A DNA stretch of 64,000 nt from Blastococcus litoris (GTDB lineage: Bacteria > Actinomycetota > Actinomycetes > Mycobacteriales > Geodermatophilaceae), in contig NZ_QCZF01000010.1 in assembly GCF_003075095.1 (NCBI RefSeq), positions 1 through 64,000 of the forward strand. The letters run 5' to 3'. Shown one piece after another: positions 35,886 to 44,332 of the stretch. The first letter of the stretch is position 1. Each line of letters starts with the position of its first letter. Under the pieces are notes generated by a model. That model was not told where the DNA came from. It saw nothing but the letters and a program-made list of their open reading frames with translations, and ran no database searches. Both the position numbers and the translations under genes were made by a program.

Positions 35886-36320
35886 GTGGCGCTCTGGGAG
35901 TCGGCGCCGTCCCCGTTCGGCTTCCGCGAGCTCTGGTGCGAGGAGCTGCACTCGCTCTCGGAGCTGGCGAAGCTGCGTGCCCGGCTGCGCCGGTCGCTGA
36001 CCGGCAGCCCGACCGTGGTGCACCCCGAGCGCGAGCACTGGTCGGAGCGGCTCGTGCTGATCGCCGACGAGCTCACCTCCAACGCCCTCCGGCACGGCGG
36101 CGCGCCCGTCGCCACCGCGCTCAGCCGGACCGGTGACCGCTGGCTGCTGGCGGTCAGCGACTCCTCCACCGAGGTCCCGCCGACCCCGGCGGTGGGCCGC
36201 GACCCGGGGCTCGGCGGCTTCGGCCTCTACCTGGTCGCCGACCTCTCGCAGCGGCACGGCTGGTTCGTCGAGCGCGGCACCAAGACGGTCTGGGCCGAGA
36301 TCGAAGCCGTCGAGGGCTGA
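35886..36320 (+). CDS. RsbW-like anti-sigma/ATP-binding protein (HATPase_c_2)
   Basis: 144 aa histidine-kinase-like ATPase of the anti-sigma serine-kinase family: N box LIADELTSNALRHGGAP, G1-like SDSSTEVPP, and G2-like GLGGFGLYLVADLSQRHG. These proteins bind a sigma factor or phosphorylate a STAS partner. GTG at 35886 is chosen because GAGG lies eight bases upstream; GTG at 35880 is an alternative. No sigma factor or antagonist gene is adjacent, as is typical for many actinobacterial orphans. Confidence 0.85.
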   Translation: MALWESAPSPFGFRELWCEELHSLSELAKLRARLRRSLTGSPTVVHPEREHWSERLVLIADELTSNALRHGGAPVATALSRTGDRWLLAVSDSSTEVPPTPAVGRDPGLGGFGLYLVADLSQRHGWFVERGTKTVWAEIEAVEG

Positions 36321-36374
36321 CCCGCCCGCCGCCCCGTCCCCCGCCCGGGTCTCCCCGTGCCGCGGTAAGTGACT

Positions 36375-36389
36375 CGCAGGTAACCTGCG
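36375..36389. promoter_or_regulatory. operator-like inverted repeat over a leaderless -10
   Basis: CGCAGG-TAA-CCTGCG, 6-bp perfect arms. It contains TAACCT, which ends seven bases before the aldehyde dehydrogenase ATG at 36394 and fits a -10 for a leaderless transcript. A repressor bound here would block that promoter. Confidence 0.45.
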
Positions 36390-36393
36390 CCAC

Positions 36394-37944
36394 ATGTCGC
36401 TCGTCGAGCAGATGGACACCGTCACCGACGCCTCCGCCGGCACGGTGGACCGCCACGCCACCACCCAGACGTTCGAGTCGACGAACCCCGCCTCCGGTGC
36501 GGTCGTCGGCGTCTTCCCGGTGCACGACACCGAGGCCGTCGAGGAGACCGTCGCGCGGGCCCGCACCGCCGCCGCACGGTGGGCCGAGCTCGGCTTCGAC
36601 GGGCGCAGGGCGCGGCTGGCGGCCTACCGCGGCTACCTCGCCCGGCGGATGAACGAGCTCGCCGACCTCGTGCACCGCGAGAACGGCAAGCCGCACGCCG
36701 ACGCGATCCTCGAGATCACGCTCGCCGTCGACCACCTCGCCTGGGCCGGCGCGCACGCCCGGAAGACCCTCGGCCCCCGCCGGGTGAAGGCCGGGATGCT
36801 CGCGGCCAACCACGCCGCCTACCTCGAGTACCAGCCGCTGGGCGTCGTCGGCGTCATCGGCCCGTGGAACTACCCGGTGTTCACGCCGATGGGCTCGATC
36901 GCCTACGCGCTCGCGGCCGGCAACGCCGTCGTCTTCAAGCCCTCGGAGTACACGCCGGCCGTCGGGGCGTGGCTCGCTGCTGCATGGCGGGCCGCCGTCC
37001 CCGACTGCGAGGACGCGTTCCAGGTCGTCACCGGCTACGGCGAGACCGGCGCCGCGCTGTGCCGGGCCCGCGTCGGCAAGCTCGCCTTCACCGGCTCGGC
37101 CCCGACCGGCCGCAAGGTCATGGCCACCTGCGCCGAGACGCTCACCCCGGTGCTCATGGAGCTCGGCGGCAAGGACGCGATGATCGTCGACGACGACGCC
37201 GACGTGGTGGCCGCCGCCGACGCCGCCGTGTGGGGCGCGATGAGCAACGCCGGGCAGACCTGCATCGGCATCGAGCGGGTCTACGCGACCAGCGCCGTCT
37301 ACGACAGGTTCGTCGCCGAGGTGACCGAGCAGGTGCGCAGGCTCCGCCCGGGCTCGGACGACGAGGCGACCTACGGGCCGATGACCATGGCCTCGCAGGG
37401 CGACATCGTCCGCCGGCACGTCTCCGACGCCGCCGCCAACGGCCGCGTGGTACGGGGCGAGGCCGACCCGAACCTCTTCCCCAGCGAGAACTTCCTCGCG
37501 CCGGCGGTGCTGCTCGACGTCCCCGAGGACTCCCCCGCCATCCAGGAGGAGACCTTCGGGCCGACGCTGGCGATCACGAAGGTGCGCGACGCCGAGGAGG
37601 CCCTCGAGCGGGCCAACGCGACGTCCTACGGCCTGGCCGGCTCGGTCTTCACGAAGTCGAAGGCACGCGGCCTGGAGCTGGCCCGCCGGATGCGCAGCGG
37701 CATGACGTCGGTGAACTCGGTGCTCACCTTCGCCTCCGTGCCCGCGCTGCCCTTCGGCGGCGTCGGCGAGAGCGGCTTCGGCCGGATCCACGGCGAGGAC
37801 GGGCTCAAGGAGTTCACCCGCGCCAAGGCCATCACCCGCCAGAAGTACGCGCTGCCGGTCAACCTGATGAGCTTCAGCCGCCCGGCGTCGGCCACCGACG
37901 CGGTCGCCCGGGTCATGGGCATGATCCACGGACGGCACCGGTGA
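36394..37944 (+). CDS. aldehyde dehydrogenase family protein
   Basis: 516 aa NAD(P)-dependent aldehyde dehydrogenase. Cofactor motif GVIGPWNYPVF, FTGSAPTGRKV, catalytic Glu256 in MELGGKDAM and nucleophile Cys290 in NAGQTCIGIE, then EETFGPTLAI. All active-site elements are present. GTGA overlap with the following GMC oxidoreductase suggests a two-step oxidation of an alcohol to an acid. There is no Shine-Dalgarno; a leaderless start is likely. Confidence 0.93.
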   Translation: MSLVEQMDTVTDASAGTVDRHATTQTFESTNPASGAVVGVFPVHDTEAVEETVARARTAAARWAELGFDGRRARLAAYRGYLARRMNELADLVHRENGKPHADAILEITLAVDHLAWAGAHARKTLGPRRVKAGMLAANHAAYLEYQPLGVVGVIGPWNYPVFTPMGSIAYALAAGNAVVFKPSEYTPAVGAWLAAAWRAAVPDCEDAFQVVTGYGETGAALCRARVGKLAFTGSAPTGRKVMATCAETLTPVLMELGGKDAMIVDDDADVVAAADAAVWGAMSNAGQTCIGIERVYATSAVYDRFVAEVTEQVRRLRPGSDDEATYGPMTMASQGDIVRRHVSDAAANGRVVRGEADPNLFPSENFLAPAVLLDVPEDSPAIQEETFGPTLAITKVRDAEEALERANATSYGLAGSVFTKSKARGLELARRMRSGMTSVNSVLTFASVPALPFGGVGESGFGRIHGEDGLKEFTRAKAITRQKYALPVNLMSFSRPASATDAVARVMGMIHGRHR

Positions 37945-39578
37945 CGCAGGGTCGGGCCGGGCGGGTGGACGAGGCAGCCGAGTACGACGTCGTCGTCGTC
38001 GGCGCGGGCTCCGCCGGCTGCGCGCTGGCCGGCCGGCTGTCGGAGGACCCGACGCTGCGGGTCCTGCTGCTCGAGGCGGGCGGCAGCGACGACGTCCTCG
38101 AGGTGCAGATCCCGGCCGGGCTCTACAAGACCTGGCGCACCCGGCTGGACTGGAACTACACGACCGAGCCGCAGCCGGGCCTCGACGGCCGCAAGCTGTT
38201 CTGGCCGCGCGGCAAGCTGCTGGGCGGCTCGTCGTCGATCAACGCGATGATCTACATGCGCGGGGCGCGGGCCGACTACGACGAGTGGGCCGAGCTCACC
38301 GGCGACAAGGCCTGGTCCTACGACCACGTGCTGCCGCTGTTCCGCCGCATGGAGGACAACGAGCGCGGCGCCGACCGCTTCCACGGCGTCGGCGGCCCCC
38401 TGCGGGTCGAGGACCTCCGGTCGCCGCACCCGTGGACCCGCGCCGTCGTGCAGTCGGCGGTCGCCGCCGGCTACCCGCGCAACGACGACTTCAACGGCGA
38501 GACCCAGGAGGGCGTCGGCCAGTACCAGGTGACGCAGAAGCGCGGCCGCCGCTGGTCGTCGGCCGCCGCCTACCTGCACCCGGCCGAGCGGCGTCCCAAC
38601 CTGACGGTGCGGACCGGCGCCCTCACCACGCGCGTGCTGGTCCAGAACGGCCGGGCGACCGGCGTCGAGTACCGCGCCGGCGGCCGGGTGCACACCGTGC
38701 GCGCCGCCCGCGAGGTCGTGCTCTCCGGCGGCGCGATCAACTCGCCGCAGCTGCTGATGCTCTCGGGCATCGGGCCCGCGGACCACCTGCGCGAGGTCGG
38801 CGTCGAGGTCGTCCACGACCTGCCGGGCGTGGGCGGCGGGCTGCAGGACCACCCGCTGGTGCCGATGGTCTACGACGTGCGCTCGGGCAGGTCGCTGCGG
38901 CTGGCCGAGACGCCGCTCAACCTGGCGCGGTGGAAGGCGGCCGGGCGCGGCCCGCTGACCTCCAACCTCGCCGAGGCCGGGCTGTTCACGCGCTCCTCCC
39001 CCGAGCTGGCCGAGCCCGACCTGCAGTACCACTTCCTGCCGGTGAAGTTCTGGAAGCAGGCGGAGATCGACCCGGACGTCGAGGCGTTCAGCACGCTGGT
39101 CGTCCTGGTGCACGTGCACTCGCGCGGGTCGGTGCGGCTGCGGTCGGCCGACCCGTCCTGGGCGCCGTCGATCGACGCCGGCTACCTCACCGACGAGCGC
39201 GACCTCGAGGCGCTGGTGACCGGCGTGGAGAAGGCGCGCGACATCGCCGGCGTCGGGCCGCTCACCTCGGTCCTGGCCGGCGAGTGGTCGCCGGGCAGGG
39301 ACGTGCAGGGCCGCGAGGCGCTGCGCGCCAAGGTCAAGGAGACCCTCGAGTCGCTGTACCACCCGGTGTCGTCCTGCCGGATGGGCGTCGACGACCAGGC
39401 GGTCGTCGACTCGCAGCTGCGCGTCCGCGGCATCGAGGGCCTGCGGGTCGCCGACGCCTCGGTGATGCCGACGCTGGTGCGGGGCAACACCAACGCTCCG
39501 ACGATCATGATCGCCGAGCGCGCCGCGGACCTGATCCTCGGCCGCTCCGTCGACCCCGCACTCGCCGCCGCCCTCTGA
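37941..39578 (+). CDS. GMC-family FAD oxidoreductase (choline/alcohol dehydrogenase-like)
   Basis: 545 aa flavoprotein: FAD motif VVVVGAGSAGCALAGRL, PRGKLLGGSSSINAM, second signature GAINSPQLLMLSGIG, catalytic His in HPVSSCRMG and Asn in GNTNAPTIMIAER. It oxidises an alcohol to an aldehyde that the upstream aldehyde dehydrogenase can take further. It resembles choline dehydrogenases, but no transporter or bet regulator is nearby, so the substrate is undetermined. GTG start overlaps the upstream stop. Confidence 0.92.
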   Translation: MTQGRAGRVDEAAEYDVVVVGAGSAGCALAGRLSEDPTLRVLLLEAGGSDDVLEVQIPAGLYKTWRTRLDWNYTTEPQPGLDGRKLFWPRGKLLGGSSSINAMIYMRGARADYDEWAELTGDKAWSYDHVLPLFRRMEDNERGADRFHGVGGPLRVEDLRSPHPWTRAVVQSAVAAGYPRNDDFNGETQEGVGQYQVTQKRGRRWSSAAAYLHPAERRPNLTVRTGALTTRVLVQNGRATGVEYRAGGRVHTVRAAREVVLSGGAINSPQLLMLSGIGPADHLREVGVEVVHDLPGVGGGLQDHPLVPMVYDVRSGRSLRLAETPLNLARWKAAGRGPLTSNLAEAGLFTRSSPELAEPDLQYHFLPVKFWKQAEIDPDVEAFSTLVVLVHVHSRGSVRLRSADPSWAPSIDAGYLTDERDLEALVTGVEKARDIAGVGPLTSVLAGEWSPGRDVQGREALRAKVKETLESLYHPVSSCRMGVDDQAVVDSQLRVRGIEGLRVADASVMPTLVRGNTNAPTIMIAERAADLILGRSVDPALAAAL

Positions 39579-39582
39579 CCCG

Positions 39583-39616
39583 GACAGGGGCCATCGTGGC
39601 CACGGTGGCCCCTGTC
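39583..39616. terminator. bidirectional hairpin terminator
   Basis: 11-bp perfect stem GACAGGGGCCA / TGGCCCCTGTC; the 12-base loop itself contains CGTGGCCACG. It overlaps the stop codon of the convergent SDR gene. No T-tract. Confidence 0.75.
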
Positions 39617-40481
39617 AGCCGTGGGCCTGCCCGGCCGCGCGGGCCATCGCCCGCGCGCGGCTGAGGACGGAGGCCGCCTCCTCCCGGCGGACGGGGATCG
39701 CGCGAGCGCCACGGGCGCCGACCAGCAGACCACCCGGCGAGGCGTGGTCGGGGCCGGTCGCGGCGGCCACCACGCACCGGGCCGCGCGAGCGGGCGAGCC
39801 CAGGCGCTGGACTGCCCGGACCATCCACCAGGCCGGAGGGCTCATGCCGAGCGCGTGCCGGTCGAGGGACCGGGTCATCGGGGTCCACGCCGGGCCGGGG
39901 GCTGCTGCGTGGACGACCACACCGGAACCGCCCTCTTCTACGGCGAGCCCGGCGGCGAGGGCGAGCTTGGCGCGCTTGGCGCGCGCGTAGGACCGCATCG
40001 TCGCGCCCGGAGCCTCCCCCCACGGGTCGTCCTCGAGCGCCGGAGGGCTGCCGTGGAGCGCAGCACCGGAGATCACCAGCACCACGCGGCCGGCCGGCGC
40101 GGCGTGCAGCAGGGGACGCAGGGCGTCGACGAGGGCGACCACGCCCACGACGTCCACCGCGATCTCGACGTCGAGCCCCTCCGGCGTGCGGATCCGGTGC
40201 GCCGGCATCACGCCGGCGTTGGCGACCAGCACGTCCAGACGCCCCAGGCGGGCGGTGAGCGAGCGGCCGAGCGCGGCTGTCCGGGCGACGTCGGCGTGGT
40301 CGACCGCCAGGAACTCCGCCCCGGACGCCCCCGCTGCCAGCAGTGTGTCCGCCGCGACCTCTCCCCGGCGGCCGTCGCGGCCGGTGACGAGCAGGTGCGC
40401 GCCCCCCGCCGCCATCGCCGTGGCCACCACCGCGCCGATCCCTCCGGTGCCTCCGGTCACCAGGACCGTCGGCGCGCTCAC
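39615..40481 (-). CDS. short-chain dehydrogenase/reductase (retinol-dehydrogenase-like)
   Basis: 288 aa SDR with TGGTGGIGAVV cofactor loop, VANAGVM, Ser in VISGAALHG and YxxxK in SYARAKRAK. The length and DVVGVVALVDALRPLL pattern are those of the protochlorophyllide-reductase/retinol-dehydrogenase-like branch. The GTG overlaps the upstream membrane-protein stop by four bases. Likely second gene of the MarR-controlled unit. Confidence 0.88.
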   Translation of the reverse strand: MSAPTVLVTGGTGGIGAVVATAMAAGGAHLLVTGRDGRRGEVAADTLLAAGASGAEFLAVDHADVARTAALGRSLTARLGRLDVLVANAGVMPAHRIRTPEGLDVEIAVDVVGVVALVDALRPLLHAAPAGRVVLVISGAALHGSPPALEDDPWGEAPGATMRSYARAKRAKLALAAGLAVEEGGSGVVVHAAAPGPAWTPMTRSLDRHALGMSPPAWWMVRAVQRLGSPARAARCVVAAATGPDHASPGGLLVGARGARAIPVRREEAASVLSRARAMARAAGQAHG

Positions 40482-41176
40482 CGCCGGCTCCCGTGCCGGT
40501 CCCGCGGCAGCCGGACGGCCACCAGGACCAGCCATGCCAGTCCTCCGAAGCGCCCGACCGGGATCAGGTAGGCGGCCACCGGTGCGACGAAGACGAACGT
40601 GGCGAGCTCGGAGACGACGGCCAGCGCCACACCCGTGATCCACAGCACGCGGGGCAGCAGCCCGTAGTAGGCGGCCGTCACCGCGATGCCCGCCAGCAGG
40701 AGGCCGGAACCCACCACGTACCAGGGGCCGCCGGCGGCGAAGGCGACGTCCCGCACCAGCCCCGGGAGCGCCTCTCCCGACGTCTCGGGCAGCCGGGAGA
40801 GCGCCCACTGTGCGCATGCCGACACGGCCGCCGCCGTCGCGGCGGCGACGCCTCCCACCAGGGCGATCATCGCGCCGGCGGCTCGGACCCCCAGGGCGTG
40901 CAGCCGGGCCACCACGGACGCGGTGAGGACCGCCAGCGGCACGGACGCGGCGAACTGCAGCAGCGCCGTGACGCGGAGGGCGTCGGGATGGGCCCCGACG
41001 TAGGCCGCCAGCACCCCGGCGTCCCCGAAGGGCGAGGGGTAGGCGTCGCCTCCTGCCACGATCAGCGGGACGACGACCGCCGCCACCGCCAGGGCAGCCG
41101 CGACACCCGCCACCAGGGGCAGCGGGGGCCCGCCGCCTGCGCGGGGCCTGACCGGTCGGACGAGGGACGCCATCAT
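40478..41176 (-). CDS. multipass membrane protein
   Basis: 232 aa with about six to seven transmembrane helices (GVAAALAVAAVVVPLIVAGG, LLQFAASVPLAVLTASVVARL, AGAMIALVGGVAAATAAAVSACA, YVVGSGLLLAGIAVTAAYYGLL, ITGVALAVVSELATFVFV). The layout is like DUF4386 proteins. ATG at 41176 follows GGAG at five bases, and the MarR operator starts ten bases further upstream. Probably regulated by the divergent MarR gene and co-expressed with the SDR. Confidence 0.82.
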   Translation of the reverse strand: MMASLVRPVRPRAGGGPPLPLVAGVAAALAVAAVVVPLIVAGGDAYPSPFGDAGVLAAYVGAHPDALRVTALLQFAASVPLAVLTASVVARLHALGVRAAGAMIALVGGVAAATAAAVSACAQWALSRLPETSGEALPGLVRDVAFAAGGPWYVVGSGLLLAGIAVTAAYYGLLPRVLWITGVALAVVSELATFVFVAPVAAYLIPVGRFGGLAWLVLVAVRLPRDRHGSRR

Positions 41177-41186
41177 TGCGACTCCG

Positions 41187-41207
41187 ATCGTTCATGTAGT
41201 GAACGAT
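41187..41207. promoter_or_regulatory. MarR-type operator
   Basis: ATCGTTCA-TGTAG-TGAACGAT, 8-bp perfect arms with a 5-base spacer, the only such repeat in the 38-base divergent interval between a MarR gene and its neighbour. It would cover both promoters. Confidence 0.75.
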
Positions 41208-41214
41208 TCACAGG

Positions 41215-41721
41215 ATGTACGCTCGGGCCGTGCAGCGCAAGGAGGAAGCGGCGGGCGGGGTGCCGGTCGGGGCGGGGGTGGCGTTCCTGTTGTCGCAGCT
41301 CGGCTCGCACGGCGCCATGCGGTTCGGCGAGCGGCTCGCGGACCTGGGGCTGACCCCGGGGCATGCCGGTCTCCTGCGGGTCGTCGCCCGCGAGCCGGGG
41401 CTCAGCCAGCGTCAGCTCGCCGATCGGCTCGGGGCTCAGCCGAGCCGTGTCGTCGTCCTCGTCGACGAGCTCGAGTCACGGGGGCTGCTCACCCGCCGGT
41501 CGCGCGAGGGTGATCGCCGGTCCCATGTCATCGGCCTGACCGATGCCGGCTCCCGGTCGCTGGCGACCATCCGGACCATCGCCGAGGCGCACGAGGCCGA
41601 GCTGACCCACACCCTGTCCGAGCGCGAACGCGACCAGCTCAAGGACCTCCTGGGGCGGCTCGCCGCCGGGCTCGGGCTCCGACCCGGCGTGCATCCGGGC
41701 TACCGCCGCCCCTCCTCCTGA
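41215..41721 (+). CDS. MarR-family transcriptional regulator
   Basis: 168 aa winged-helix regulator. HTH region LSQRQLADRLGAQPSRVVVLVDELESRGLL at about residues 64-93, wing RRSREGDRRSHVIGLTDAG, with helical dimerisation segments on both sides. It is divergent from the membrane protein/SDR pair, with one strong inverted repeat between them, so it most likely represses itself and that pair until a small ligand binds. ATG at 41215 or GTG at 41230. Confidence 0.92.
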   Translation: MYARAVQRKEEAAGGVPVGAGVAFLLSQLGSHGAMRFGERLADLGLTPGHAGLLRVVAREPGLSQRQLADRLGAQPSRVVVLVDELESRGLLTRRSREGDRRSHVIGLTDAGSRSLATIRTIAEAHEAELTHTLSERERDQLKDLLGRLAAGLGLRPGVHPGYRRPSS

Positions 41722-41725
41722 GCGA

Positions 41726-43057
41726 TCAGCCGTGGGCCTGGGCGGCGGCGGCCTCCTCGCGGTCGGTCGGCAGCGCGGTCCGCGCCGGCGGCGGCAGGTT
41801 GCGGCGGATCGAGATGGAGGCGACGGCGGCCACCATGCACAAGCCGCCGGCGAGGAACCACGCCAGGTCGTAGGAACCGGTGACGTCGCGGATCACGCCG
41901 CCGCCGAACGCCGCGACCGCCGATCCGAGCTGGTGGGAGGCGAACACCCAGCCGAAGACGACCGGCGCCCGCGCGCCGAAGTGCTCGCGGCAGAGCGCCA
42001 GGGTGGGCGGCACCGTGGCCACCCAGTCCAGGCCGTAGAAGACGATGAACGCGACCATGCTCAGGTGCAGCTCCGGCCCGAACAGGGTCGGCAGGGCGAA
42101 CAGCGACAGCCCGCGCAGCCCGTAGTACGCCAGCAGCAGCGCCCGCGGGTCGACGCGGTCGGTGAGCCACCCGGAGAACACCGTGCCGGCGATGTCGAAG
42201 ATGCCGACGACGGCGAGCAGCCCGGCCGCCGTCGTCACCGGCAGCCCGTGGTCGTGCGCGGCGGGGATGAAGTGCGGCTGCACCAGCCCGTTGGTCGACA
42301 TGCCGCAGATGAAGAAGCCGGCCGCCAGCAGCCAGAACGGCCGCGACCGCGCCGCCAGGACCAGCCCCTGCACCGCCGCCCGCGCGGCACCGGTGCGCAC
42401 CGGGTCGACGTCGTCGGCCGCCGTCCCGCCGTAGGGCACGGCGCCGACGTCCCGGGGCCGGTCGCGGAGCAGCCAGGCCACCAGCGGCAGGACGGCCAGC
42501 GCCGCCGCGGTCGTGCCGAGGGAGGCCGCCCGCCAGCCCCACTCGGAGTCGATCCACGCGACCAGCGGCAGGAAGACCAGCTGACCGGCCGCGCCGCCGG
42601 CGGTGAGGATGCCCGAGACCAGCCCCCGCCGGGCGACGAACCAGCGCCCGGTCACCGTGGCGACCAGCGACAGCGCCATCGAGCCGGCGCCCAGGCCGAC
42701 GAGCACGCCCCAGAGCAGGAGCAGCTGCCAGCTCGCGGTCATGAACACCGTGAGCCCGCTGCCGAGCGCGACCACCAGCAGCGCGGCCATGACCACGCGG
42801 CGGATGCCGAAGCGCTCCATCAGCGCCGCGGCGAAGGGTGCCGTCAGCCCGTACAGCGCCATGTTGATCGCGACGGCCGCCGAGATGGTGGACACCGACC
42901 AGCCGAACTCCGCCCGCAGCGGGTCGATCAGGACGCCGGGCACGGCGCGGAAGGCCGCGGCCCCGACGAGGGCCAGGAACGTCACTGCGGCCACCCACCA
43001 CGCGGGGTGGATGCGGTGCGCGCGCGGTGGGGAGAGGGCGGTCACGACGGAGAGCAT
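41726..43057 (-). CDS. MFS transporter, monocarboxylate/oxalate-formate-like
   Basis: 443 aa with 12 transmembrane helices in two halves. Contains RFGIRRVVMAALLVVAL, TGRWFVARRGLVSGILTAGGAAGQLVFLPL and VTGSYDLAWFLAGG, the pattern of the OFA/monocarboxylate branch of the major facilitator superfamily. Probably moves an organic acid or aromatic acid. Divergent from a GlxA-type regulator with a 60-base gap, which may control it. ATG at 43057 lacks a clear ribosome site; GTG at 43045 is an alternative. Confidence 0.88.
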   Translation of the reverse strand: MLSVVTALSPPRAHRIHPAWWVAAVTFLALVGAAAFRAVPGVLIDPLRAEFGWSVSTISAAVAINMALYGLTAPFAAALMERFGIRRVVMAALLVVALGSGLTVFMTASWQLLLLWGVLVGLGAGSMALSLVATVTGRWFVARRGLVSGILTAGGAAGQLVFLPLVAWIDSEWGWRAASLGTTAAALAVLPLVAWLLRDRPRDVGAVPYGGTAADDVDPVRTGAARAAVQGLVLAARSRPFWLLAAGFFICGMSTNGLVQPHFIPAAHDHGLPVTTAAGLLAVVGIFDIAGTVFSGWLTDRVDPRALLLAYYGLRGLSLFALPTLFGPELHLSMVAFIVFYGLDWVATVPPTLALCREHFGARAPVVFGWVFASHQLGSAVAAFGGGVIRDVTGSYDLAWFLAGGLCMVAAVASISIRRNLPPPARTALPTDREEAAAAQAHG

Positions 43058-43083
43058 GGCGGACGGGGGACCCGCCGAGGGAG

Positions 43084-43097
43084 TGGCCCGACGGCCA
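43084..43097. promoter_or_regulatory. possible operator between MFS and GlxA-type genes
   Basis: TGGCC-CGAC-GGCCA, 5-bp perfect arms, inside the 60-base divergent interval. Short and GC-rich, so chance occurrence is possible. Confidence 0.3.
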
Positions 43098-43117
43098 ACA
43101 TGTGCAAAGATCCGGCC

Positions 43118-44095
43118 ATGACTCGCCACGAGGTCGCCGTCCTGGCCCTGCCGGAGACGATGGCCTACGAGGTGGGGCTCCCCCACCAGTTCCTCGGCAG
43201 CGCGGCCGGCCCCGATGGCCGGAAGCTGTACCGGGTGCGGGTGGCCAGCCTCGACGGCGGACCGGTGCGGACGTCGGCCGGCTACTCGGTGCTCCCCGAG
43301 CACGACGCCTCGATCCTGGCGACGGCGCAGACCGTGGTCGTCCCCGGCGTCTACGGCACGGCGGCGATGACCGAGGGCACCGTGCCCGACGACCTGGCCG
43401 ACCTGCTGCGCGAGACGGCCCGGCACGCGCGGCTGGTCTCCATCTGCACCGGCGCCTTCGTCCTCGCCGCCGCCGGCCTGCTCGACGGCCGGCCCGCGAC
43501 CACCCACTGGGTGCACGCCCCCGCCTTCGCCCGGCTGTTCCCGCAGGTGGCCCTCGACCCGGACGTGCTGTTCGTCGACGACGGCGACGTCCTCACCTCC
43601 GCCGGCAACGCGGCGGGCATCGACGTCCTGCTGCACGTGATCCGGCGCGACCACGGCAGCGAGGTCGCCAGCCGGGTGGCGCGGCGCAGCGTCGTGGCGC
43701 CGTGGCGCGACGGCGGTCAGTCGCAGTTCATCGAGCGGCCGGTGCCCGAGCCCGGCGACTCCGGCACCGCGGCCACCCGCGCGTGGGCGCTCGAGCACCT
43801 CGACGAACCGCTCACGCTGGCCGACCTGGCGCACCACGCGCGGATGAGCGTGCGCACGTTCACCCGGCGGTTCCGCGACGAGACCGGGCTGTCGGCCAGC
43901 CGCTGGCTGGTGCAGCAGCGCGTCGCGCTGGCGCGCCGGCTGCTGGAGTCCACCGACGTCCCGGTGGAGCGGGTCGCCGAACAGGCCGGCTTCGGCACCA
44001 CCGCGTCGATGCGCCAGCACCTGCGCGCCGCGATCGGGGTCGCACCGCTGGCCTACCGACGCACCTACCGCGCTCCGGTCGCTCACCCGATGTGA
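43118..44095 (+). CDS. GlxA-family transcriptional regulator (DJ-1/PfpI + AraC)
   Basis: 325 aa. The N-terminal DJ-1/PfpI-like domain has the nucleophile-elbow cysteine in VSICTGAFVLAAAG (about residue 110) and the following ATTHW. The C-terminal AraC DNA-binding domain has two HTHs (LADLAHHARMSVRTFTRRF and VERVAEQAGFGTTASMRQHL) and ends with APLAYRRTY. Such regulators respond to amino-acid-like or quaternary-amine ligands. Start ATG at 43118; ATG at 43100 would add six residues. Divergent MFS gene is the likely target. Confidence 0.92.
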   Translation: MTRHEVAVLALPETMAYEVGLPHQFLGSAAGPDGRKLYRVRVASLDGGPVRTSAGYSVLPEHDASILATAQTVVVPGVYGTAAMTEGTVPDDLADLLRETARHARLVSICTGAFVLAAAGLLDGRPATTHWVHAPAFARLFPQVALDPDVLFVDDGDVLTSAGNAAGIDVLLHVIRRDHGSEVASRVARRSVVAPWRDGGQSQFIERPVPEPGDSGTAATRAWALEHLDEPLTLADLAHHARMSVRTFTRRFRDETGLSASRWLVQQRVALARRLLESTDVPVERVAEQAGFGTTASMRQHLRAAIGVAPLAYRRTYRAPVAHPM

Positions 44096-44332
44096 CGGGG
44101 GACTCCCCCGGGGTGGGACCACTCAGGGGCCATGTCTGGTTGAGTAGTGCATACCGGCGCCGCCCTCGCTCATCCGGAGCGGCAGGAATCGACGTCGGGC
44201 TGAGGCTGCGCCACCGAGGCGCGCCCGGCTGACCGACGTCCCGCCGACGGAGTGAGCCCGCCCTGCCCCCGAGCAGGTGCGCCGGCACGCGCCCGCCGGG
44301 CGTCGTGCGGCCACTCGAGCGTCGAGGAACCG
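44096..44332 (+). other. 237-base leader of the DEAD-box helicase gene
   Basis: No coding signal on either strand. Long untranslated leaders are common before cold-shock helicases. Several GC-rich partial repeats occur, but none convincing as a riboswitch or terminator. Confidence 0.35.

Noticed and set aside
37941-39578. Naming the GMC/aldehyde dehydrogenase pair betA/betB
   Set aside because: No betaine or choline transporter, betI or clear specificity residues; the fold supports only a general alcohol/aldehyde oxidation.
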